From Companilactobacillus bobalius (GTDB lineage Bacteria; Bacillota; Bacilli; Lactobacillales; Lactobacillaceae): DNA of 64,000 nt. Shown here in pieces: positions 58,169 to 64,000 of this stretch. The DNA is taken from positions 9,406 to 73,405 of the forward strand of contig NZ_LNUA01000010.1 of assembly GCF_009764355.1 (NCBI RefSeq). The letters are read 5' to 3'. The notes beneath the pieces are model-generated. The model did no database searches. It was not told where the DNA came from and saw only the letters and a program-made list of their open reading frames with translations. Each line of letters starts with the position of its first letter. Within the stretch, counting starts at the first letter, position 1. The position numbers and the translations under genes are program-made.

Positions 58169-58993
58169 ATGTATGAAGCATTTGCAGTTGCCATAGTTGT
58201 TTTTCTAACCGTAGGTGGTCAGGAATTATTAGGTTTTTCAATGCTAGGAAGACCAATCGTTATTGGACCATTGGTCGGTTTATTATTGGGAGATGTAAAA
58301 ACTGGTTTGATGATCGGTGCATCTCTTGAAACTATTTTTATGGGTATCGTTAATATTGGTGGTGCTAGTGCCGCTGAACCAGGACTTGCTAGTGCCTTAG
58401 CCGTGGCTTTCGCCATTATGATGCATGGTGGTTTGGGAGTTGCACTACCACTTGCAATTCCTTTAGGTATTATTGGATTACAAATTAAAACTTTGATTTA
58501 TGTTGCTGTTGTCGGTCCATTTGCAAGTAAGTTCGATAGTATGGCCGAAAAAGGAAATCAAAAAGGAATAGTCAGGTTGCACTTTGGATTGTGGGCTTTG
58601 CAATGGTTCCTCTATTCATTGATTCCATTCTTTGCAATGTTATTTGGTTCAGAAGCTACACAAAGAGTTTTAAAGATGATTCCTACTATTATTGTTCATG
58701 GATTGACGGTTGCCGGTAATGTATTACCAGCCGTTGGTATGGCAATGTTAATGAAGATTCTTTGGGATAAGAATATTTCAGCCTTTTATTTCTTAGGATT
58801 CTTAATCGTTGCATATTTGAAGATGCCACTTATTGCTGTAGCTGTTATGGGAGCTATTATTGCCATCTTAGTTGCACAAAGAGACTATCAATTGCATGGA
58901 CTTGTAGAAAAGGTTGCAGCAAGACCTGCTACCACAAATACAACTACTACTGAAACAAAAGATGAACAGGAAAATGATGATTTCTTTAGTTAA
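58169..58993 (+). CDS. PTS mannose-family EIIC
   Basis: 274 aa, seven or so membrane segments (GRPIVIGPLVGLLLGDVKTG, GASLETIFMGIVNIGGASAA). It forms the membrane channel with EIID. The C-terminus ends in a Thr/Asp-rich tail with DEQENDDFFS, like that of EIIA. GAGGAG precedes the ATG. Mannose-family EIIC/EIID pairs are also class IIa bacteriocin receptors, which is relevant given the immunity genes in this window. Confidence 0.92.
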   Translation: MYEAFAVAIVVFLTVGGQELLGFSMLGRPIVIGPLVGLLLGDVKTGLMIGASLETIFMGIVNIGGASAAEPGLASALAVAFAIMMHGGLGVALPLAIPLGIIGLQIKTLIYVAVVGPFASKFDSMAEKGNQKGIVRLHFGLWALQWFLYSLIPFFAMLFGSEATQRVLKMIPTIIVHGLTVAGNVLPAVGMAMLMKILWDKNISAFYFLGFLIVAYLKMPLIAVAVMGAIIAILVAQRDYQLHGLVEKVAARPATTNTTTTETKDEQENDDFFS

Positions 58994-59012
58994 TGATTAG
59001 GAGAAGGATATT

Positions 59013-59840
59013 ATGAGTAAATTATCGAAAGATATGTCAAAAGATGAAAAGAAACTAATGAGACAAATGTATTGGCGCTCATTTACCTTATATTCAGCCG
59101 TTACTCCTGCTAAGCAAGGAGCTTCAGGTTTCGAATATTCAATGCTGCCATTCATTAATAAGTTCTACAAGAAAGAACAAGATAAAAAAGAAGCTATGGT
59201 TCGTCAGATGTCATACTTCAATACTAATCTAGCTATGGCTCCCTTCGTCATGGGAGTTACAGCTTCCATGGAAAAGCAAAATAGTGAAAGTGATGATTTC
59301 AATGCTGAATCTATTAATGCCATTAAAACCAGTTTGATGGGACCTTTGGCAGGAATTGGGGATTCTATTTTCTGGGGTGTTTTGAGAGTAATTGCCGCAG
59401 GTATTGCAATTAGTTTGGCTAAGAATGGTAATATTGCTGCGCCAATTATTTTCTTGCTATTATTCAACATTCCTGTACAACTAGTTCGTTGGTATGGTGG
59501 TCAACTTGGATATACATTGGGATCAAATTATATCGGTGAATTGTATGAAAAGGGCCTAATCAATATTTTGACAAAAGCCGCAAGTATTGTTGGTTTGATG
59601 ATGGTTGGTGCTATGACTAGCAACATGGTTAAATTCGATTTGAAATGGAATATGGTTGTTGGTGGCAAAACTATTCTTAAGTCACAACAAATGTTGAATC
59701 AAATTTTCATAGGTATTTTACCTTTAGCAATTACACTATTATGTTTCTGGTTATTAAAGAAAAAGAACGTTTCAATTAATTGGTTAATTCTTGGCACAAT
59801 TGTTATTTCAATCTTATTAGCATTAGTAGGTGTTGTTTAA
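59013..59840 (+). CDS. PTS mannose-family EIID
   Basis: 275 aa. The N-terminal soluble part has MYWRSFTLYSAVTPAKQGAS, then MGPLAGIGDSIFWG, a hallmark of EIID, and about four C-terminal membrane segments. Its stop codon overlaps the next start by one base (TAATG), so translation of the glucosidase is coupled. Confidence 0.92.
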   Translation: MSKLSKDMSKDEKKLMRQMYWRSFTLYSAVTPAKQGASGFEYSMLPFINKFYKKEQDKKEAMVRQMSYFNTNLAMAPFVMGVTASMEKQNSESDDFNAESINAIKTSLMGPLAGIGDSIFWGVLRVIAAGIAISLAKNGNIAAPIIFLLLFNIPVQLVRWYGGQLGYTLGSNYIGELYEKGLINILTKAASIVGLMMVGAMTSNMVKFDLKWNMVVGGKTILKSQQMLNQIFIGILPLAITLLCFWLLKKKNVSINWLILGTIVISILLALVGVV

Positions 59841-61504
59841 TGAATAAAGAATGGTGGAAGAACGCGGTAATTTATCAAGTATATCCTAAGAGTTTTTTTG
59901 ACACTAATGATGATGGCATTGGTGATTTGAAAGGAATTGACAGTAAACTAGATTATCTAAAAGAATTAGGCGTTGATGCTTTGTGGATAAGTCCATGCTA
60001 TTTATCACCACAAATTGATAATGGTTATGACATAGCCGATTACCGAAAGATTGATCCAATGTTTGGAGATAACTCTGACTTGGAAAAACTAATGCAGGAT
60101 GCGCACTCTAAGAATATTAAAATTATTATGGATATGGTGGCCAACCATACTTCTGATAAATCAGTTTGGTTTGAAGAAAGTCGTAAATCAAAAGATAATT
60201 ACTTTAGTGATTTTTATATTTGGAGAGATCCTAAAGAAGATGGTAGTGAACCTAACAATTGGGGATCTAACTTTGGTGGTTCAGCTTGGACTTATGATAG
60301 TAATCGTAAGCAATATTATCTTCATTACTATGGTAAGCAGCAACCGGATCTTAATTGGGAAAATCCCAAAGTTAGACAAGCTATTTATGACGTTATGAGA
60401 TACTGGAAAGCTCATGGAGTTGATGGATGGAGAATGGATGTTATTACTTCTATTTCTAAAAATCAGGATTTTCCCAATAATCCTAATCCACATAATTTAC
60501 AATATGTTGTTGGCAATCAAAATAACGGACCAAGAATGCATGAATTCATTCATGAAATGAATCAAGAAGTGTTTAAACCATTTTCCATGATGAGTGTTGG
60601 TGAAGCCCCGGATAGTAAGAGTAAAGATGCTAGATTATTAGTTGAACCTGATCGTGAAGAATTAAATATGGTATTTACCTTTGAACATATGCATGTGGAT
60701 CGTAAACCGGGGGATGTAAATGGTAGATGGGCAATTCAACCTGTTGATATTGTTCAACTTAAAAAGACTCTATCCAACTGGCAGAACACGCTAGACGGCC
60801 ATGGTTGGAATGCACTTTACTTTGAGAATCATGACCGTGCTAGGACGCCTTCTAGATGGGGAAATGATACTAAGTATCGTTATGAATCAGCGACTGCTTT
60901 TGCAACGGTATTGCATGGATTGAAAGGTACACCCTTTGTTTATCAAGGTGAAGAAATAGGGATGACTAATCCTCATTTTGAACTAGAAGATTATGAGGAT
61001 ATAGAGTTAAAAACTAACTACGACAAACTGGTAAAACAAGAAAAAACTATTAACGATGTCGATTTTTTGAAAGCTGCTAGAAAGATTAGTCGTGATAATG
61101 CCCGTACTCCTATGCAATGGGATGACAGTAAGAATGCTGGGTTTACTAAAGGAAAACCATGGTTTAAGTTAAATCCTAACTACAAGGAACTGAATGTTTC
61201 TAATGATTTAAGATCTGATAAATCGGTATTCAAATATTATCAGGAACTAATTAAATTACGGCATGAAGAACCAATTTTAAAAGATGGTACTTTTGAATTG
61301 CTATTGCCAGATGATAAAAATATTTTTATGTACACTAGAACACTGGACGATAAGCAATGGCTTGTGATTGCTAATCTATCTAGTGAGACGCAAAAAGTAG
61401 AGACATTGAATAAATATGTTGATTTTAAAACAGTTATAACTAATTATGATGGTAAAAATGGAGAAATCCTCGGACCATATGAAGCTAGAATTTTGAAGAA
61501 ATAA
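59840..61504 (+). CDS. GH13 alpha-glucosidase (oligo-1,6-glucosidase type)
   Basis: 554 aa, (beta/alpha)8 barrel. The nucleophile is Asp200 in DGWRMDVI, the acid/base Glu255 in SVGEAPD and the third acid Asp332 in FENHDRAR. The start WWKNAVIYQVYPKSFFD is typical of the oligo-1,6-glucosidase, dextran glucosidase and trehalose-6-phosphate hydrolase group. Being last in a PTS operon, it probably splits a phosphorylated or free alpha-glucoside such as isomaltose, isomaltulose or panose. Trehalose 6-phosphate is possible, though a GH65/PTS pair elsewhere already suits that role. Confidence 0.88.
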   Translation: MNKEWWKNAVIYQVYPKSFFDTNDDGIGDLKGIDSKLDYLKELGVDALWISPCYLSPQIDNGYDIADYRKIDPMFGDNSDLEKLMQDAHSKNIKIIMDMVANHTSDKSVWFEESRKSKDNYFSDFYIWRDPKEDGSEPNNWGSNFGGSAWTYDSNRKQYYLHYYGKQQPDLNWENPKVRQAIYDVMRYWKAHGVDGWRMDVITSISKNQDFPNNPNPHNLQYVVGNQNNGPRMHEFIHEMNQEVFKPFSMMSVGEAPDSKSKDARLLVEPDREELNMVFTFEHMHVDRKPGDVNGRWAIQPVDIVQLKKTLSNWQNTLDGHGWNALYFENHDRARTPSRWGNDTKYRYESATAFATVLHGLKGTPFVYQGEEIGMTNPHFELEDYEDIELKTNYDKLVKQEKTINDVDFLKAARKISRDNARTPMQWDDSKNAGFTKGKPWFKLNPNYKELNVSNDLRSDKSVFKYYQELIKLRHEEPILKDGTFELLLPDDKNIFMYTRTLDDKQWLVIANLSSETQKVETLNKYVDFKTVITNYDGKNGEILGPYEARILKK

Positions 61505-61543
61505 AAAGAACTCGTACGTTATCAAATTACGTACGAGTTCTTT
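61505..61543. terminator. Bidirectional terminator
   Basis: AAAGAACTCGTACGT pairs perfectly with ACGTACGAGTTCTTT. It is shared by the PTS-glucosidase operon and the convergent DUF1002 gene. Confidence 0.88.
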
Positions 61544-61555
61544 GCGTATTACAGA

Positions 61556-62497
61556 TTATTTAAACAAACCACTGAAAAATGAAACGATACTGTCCCAAAT
61601 TCTTTGTAAGAAGTTACGATTCTCTTGAGTATTTAAGTTATTGAAAATATTTTTAGCTTTACTCATGATATCGCTACTTAATTTTTGAGCTTGTTGTTTA
61701 AAGTTTGAATTCTTCAAAGCACCAGAATCTCTGATTTGTACCATCAAGTTGATGATTTGTTGTTTTTGAGTATCGTTGATGATGTTTTGAAGATTATTCT
61801 TTTGTAAGTTGTTATTAACGATTGTTGTGATTTGGTTAACAGTAATATTGTCACCTTTGTTTGCCAAATCAGATTTCATACCGGCAACGGCATTGTTCAA
61901 TTGTTTATCAGAATATCCATCAGTACCTTTATTCGCATCGGTAATATTACTTAAGACATTCATTTCCTTTTGCGCAGCGTTAACTTGGCTTTGATTCAAG
62001 GTATCACCACTATTTGCATAAGCGGCGTAGATTCCGGCTAAAGCACCAGAACCATCAATTGGTGTAGCTGATGTTACATAGATGTTGGCATCGCTGATAC
62101 CGGCAGTTACGGCAGCATTACGATATTGGTCGGCTGTAATGGTAGTAATATTGTTCTTTCCATTATAATCAACGATTTTGACATTAATACCAGAACCGGA
62201 TGAAGTCTTTTGAATCAAGGCTGATGACCAAACACCACTGTTACTTGTGAAATTACTACCACTAGGGTTGAGATATTTCACTAAAGTATCGCCAGTAACG
62301 GTGATAGTTTTGTAATCTCCACTAACTTGTGAAGAAAGGGCATCGATTGTTCCTTGACGCTGACTTGATGTTAACGAAGTTCCCAAAGTCATTACGGGTT
62401 GATCACTTAGATCGTCCGCTTTGACAGTCTGAGTTGAGAAAATCCCAACTGTGATTAGAGAAACTAGTCCTAATAAAATGATATTTAACTTTTTCAA
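61556..62497 (-). CDS. Secreted DUF1002 protein
   Basis: 313 aa. A signal peptide with probable cleavage after STQTVKA (about residue 27), then the DUF1002 domain (VMTLGTSLTSSQRQGTIDAL, ALIQKTSSGSGINVKIVDYN, ANIYVTSATPIDGSGALAGI). A coiled region follows and an amphipathic C-terminus (IWDSIVSFFSGLFK). The function is unknown; such proteins are exported in many Firmicutes. AAGGAGG precedes the ATG. Confidence 0.87.
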   Translation of the reverse strand: MKKLNIILLGLVSLITVGIFSTQTVKADDLSDQPVMTLGTSLTSSQRQGTIDALSSQVSGDYKTITVTGDTLVKYLNPSGSNFTSNSGVWSSALIQKTSSGSGINVKIVDYNGKNNITTITADQYRNAAVTAGISDANIYVTSATPIDGSGALAGIYAAYANSGDTLNQSQVNAAQKEMNVLSNITDANKGTDGYSDKQLNNAVAGMKSDLANKGDNITVNQITTIVNNNLQKNNLQNIINDTQKQQIINLMVQIRDSGALKNSNFKQQAQKLSSDIMSKAKNIFNNLNTQENRNFLQRIWDSIVSFFSGLFK

Positions 62498-62627
62498 GGT
62501 TTTATCCTCCTTAAACTCTATTAAACCAAATATGTATGAAGAATTCGAGAAGATGAGAAAAATTCTTGAATGTCTGTATGAATATATTAATATATTGGCG
62601 AATAAATTAATAAAAATGAATAGTTTT

Positions 62628-62656
62628 TTGACAATATGTCAATGATTTAGTAAAAA
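62628..62656 (+). promoter_or_regulatory. Promoter of the EIIC gene
   Basis: TTGACA (62628-62633), 17 bp, TAAAAA (62651-62656). The -35 is part of a TTGACA-ATA-TGTCAA inverted repeat that may be an operator. Confidence 0.5.
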
Positions 62657-62674
62657 TGGTATATACCTATTGAA

Positions 62675-62688
62675 TAATAGCGCTTACA
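62675..62688. promoter_or_regulatory. cre site upstream of the EIIC gene
   Basis: TAATAGCGCTTACA matches the cre consensus at 13 of 14 positions. It lies just downstream of the predicted transcription start, a roadblock position. Confidence 0.7.
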
Positions 62689-62745
62689 AGAATATACTTT
62701 TCTTGTTGTAAAACTATTTTACGGCAGAAAGAGGGGTACAGGCTT

Positions 62746-63906
62746 TTGAAAAACTTTATGGATTGGCTTCAAAATAAAATCATGCCACCGATGTCAAAAG
62801 TCGGAAACAATAAATATCTAGTTTCCATACGTAATGGGTTAGTCTTGACATTACCAGCTATTATCAGTGGTAGTGTATTCCTAATTGTTGGGAATATACC
62901 AATTACTGCATGGGCTAATTTCATCAAACCATATATGAATATGATTGGTGTAGCCGTTAATGGATCATTTGGAATTATTTCATTATTAGCTGCAATTGGG
63001 ATTGGATATGAGTTATCTAAGGAATTGGGAGTTGATCCTATTTCCGGTGCTGGACTTTCAACTATGGCTTTTGTCATCGTTTCGTTTAATGATAAGTTCA
63101 AATTAGATACTAATAATTTTTCATCATCTGGATTATTTACCGCAATTATTACTGCTATGATATCAGTTACAATTTTTAACTTCTTTATTAAGAAAAATAT
63201 TATTATCAAATTACCTGATGGTGTACCAACAGCTGTCTCGAATTCATTTGTTTCATTATTACCAGGTTTCGTTATCTTAGTTCTATTCTGGTTTATCCGT
63301 ATGCCACTACATATTGATATTAATTTGGTTATTCAATCAATTTTCCATCCATTACTATTCGCAATGAATACTTTGCCAGGTATTTTGGTTTACACATTCT
63401 TGGTAAGTTTGCTTTGGGTTTGTGGTATTCATGGTGATATGACTTTAGAGGGAATTGCTGATCCAATTTTCTTACAATTCTTAGCTGCTAACGGAACTGC
63501 CTTTGCACATCATCAACCACTTCCTTATGCCACAGCCGCTGGATTTTCTAGTTTAATGGTTAACGTTGGTGGTACTGGTGCCACAATTACTTTGGTTGTT
63601 TTGATGTTATTCTCAAAGAGTAAAACTTATCGTGATCTTGGACGAGTAGCATTCCCAGGTGCTTTGTTTGAAATCAATGAACCAGTTATTTTCGGATTTC
63701 CTATTGTTATGAATCCTTTGACGATGATTCCATTTATCGTAATTCCATTGATCTTAGCTACAGGTAGTTATCTTTTGATTCATTTAGGATTAATGAATGC
63801 GCCAGTAGCAATGGTACCTTGGACAATGCCTCCAATTATCGGACCACTAATGGCAACTGGTTGGGATTGGCGTGCTGCTGTTTGGTCAGCCGTCGAGTTA
63901 GTTTAG
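62746..63906 (+). CDS. PTS cellobiose/lactose-family EIIC, C-terminally short
   Basis: 386 aa, about nine membrane segments. It starts with TTG 62746 (GAGGGG 9 bases upstream), giving the conserved MKNFMDWLQNKIMPPMSKVG. The family motifs GIHGDMTLEG, INEPVIFGFPIVMNP and MPPIIGPLMATG are present. Relatives run to 410-440 aa and end with one more membrane helix. Here TAG follows WSAVELV and a terminator begins at once. It may be truncated and impaired. No EIIA or EIIB gene is adjacent, so it would use subunits encoded elsewhere. Confidence 0.85.
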   Translation: MKNFMDWLQNKIMPPMSKVGNNKYLVSIRNGLVLTLPAIISGSVFLIVGNIPITAWANFIKPYMNMIGVAVNGSFGIISLLAAIGIGYELSKELGVDPISGAGLSTMAFVIVSFNDKFKLDTNNFSSSGLFTAIITAMISVTIFNFFIKKNIIIKLPDGVPTAVSNSFVSLLPGFVILVLFWFIRMPLHIDINLVIQSIFHPLLFAMNTLPGILVYTFLVSLLWVCGIHGDMTLEGIADPIFLQFLAANGTAFAHHQPLPYATAAGFSSLMVNVGGTGATITLVVLMLFSKSKTYRDLGRVAFPGALFEINEPVIFGFPIVMNPLTMIPFIVIPLILATGSYLLIHLGLMNAPVAMVPWTMPPIIGPLMATGWDWRAAVWSAVELV

Positions 63907-63917
63907 TTCTATACTTT

Positions 63918-63952
63918 CTGGTATTGATGAATAATCAATACCAGTTTTTTAA
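63918..63952 (+). terminator. Terminator of the EIIC gene
   Basis: CTGGTATTGAT pairs perfectly with ATCAATACCAG, loop of five, then six Ts. Confidence 0.88.
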
Positions 63953-63963
63953 TCTCTAGAAAA

Positions 63964-63987
63964 TAAAAAAAGAACATCACTGTTCTC
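63964..63987 (-). terminator. Probable terminator of a minus-strand gene beyond the window
   Basis: AGAACA-N4-TGTTCT is preceded on the plus strand by seven As, giving a U-tract on the minus strand. The gene itself would end near the window edge. Confidence 0.45.
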
Positions 63988-64000
63988 ATGTTAAGATTTA

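Overview
The window looks like a chromosomal segment of a low-GC Gram-positive lactic acid bacterium of the family Lactobacillaceae. The signs are AT-rich DNA, AGGAGG-type ribosome binding sites, CcpA (cre) and HrcA (CIRCE) sites, several PTS permeases, gluconate catabolism, class II bacteriocin immunity genes and a LysM cell-wall protein. A Companilactobacillus-like species is my best guess, but that is inference. I saw no tRNA, rRNA, CRISPR array, transposase or prophage genes.

Layout. 1-4.2 kb: a glycoside hydrolase/MFS pair divergent from an AraC regulator, then small genes. 4.2-14.2 kb: a gluconate region with gnd-gntK-gntP, a divergent RpiR regulator and a second, diverged gntK-gntP pair. 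Between the two copies lie a TetR/small-membrane-protein unit and a secreted LysM-3D protein. 14.3-20.1 kb: a frameshifted acetyltransferase and a trehalose-type PTS divergent from a GH65 phosphorylase. 20.3-29 kb: a MATE pump, two CIRCE-controlled hsp20 genes, an AraC regulator, an APC permease, TerC and MntH. 29.2-35.9 kb: a bacteriocin-immunity island. It has an AgrC/PlnB-like kinase and LytTR regulator, six small immunity-like proteins and two CPBP proteins, but no visible bacteriocin peptide, inducing peptide or C39-peptidase exporter. 36-43.5 kb: an ABC exporter, an aldo/keto reductase and a decaying ABC/TetR drug-export locus. 43.6-54.3 kb: the DUF969-DUF979-pcp operon, cardiolipin synthase, a zinc peptidase, a YhgE-type protein, RNase H and an ASCH protein. 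54.5-61.5 kb: a sigma-54-dependent mannose-family PTS with a LevR-like activator and a GH13 alpha-glucosidase. 61.5-64 kb: a DUF1002 protein and a C-terminally short cellobiose-type EIIC.

Most of the sugar genes carry cre sites, often just downstream of the predicted transcription start, so carbon catabolite repression joins the gluconate, trehalose, cellobiose-type and GH43 units. The immunity island shows three sets of direct repeats with 21-22 bp period at its promoters. This fits one LytTR-controlled regulon that may answer to peptides made by other strains.

The most unusual signal is non-coding. A dispersed family of about 170-bp branched foldback elements occurs at 14.3, 21.7 and 37.8 kb, with partial copies at 29.0 and 53.8 kb. 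The copies differ in sequence but keep their base pairing, and a long terminator hairpin stands to the right of most of them. A second, unrelated pair of GC-rich structured units lies in tandem at 49.2-49.4 kb.
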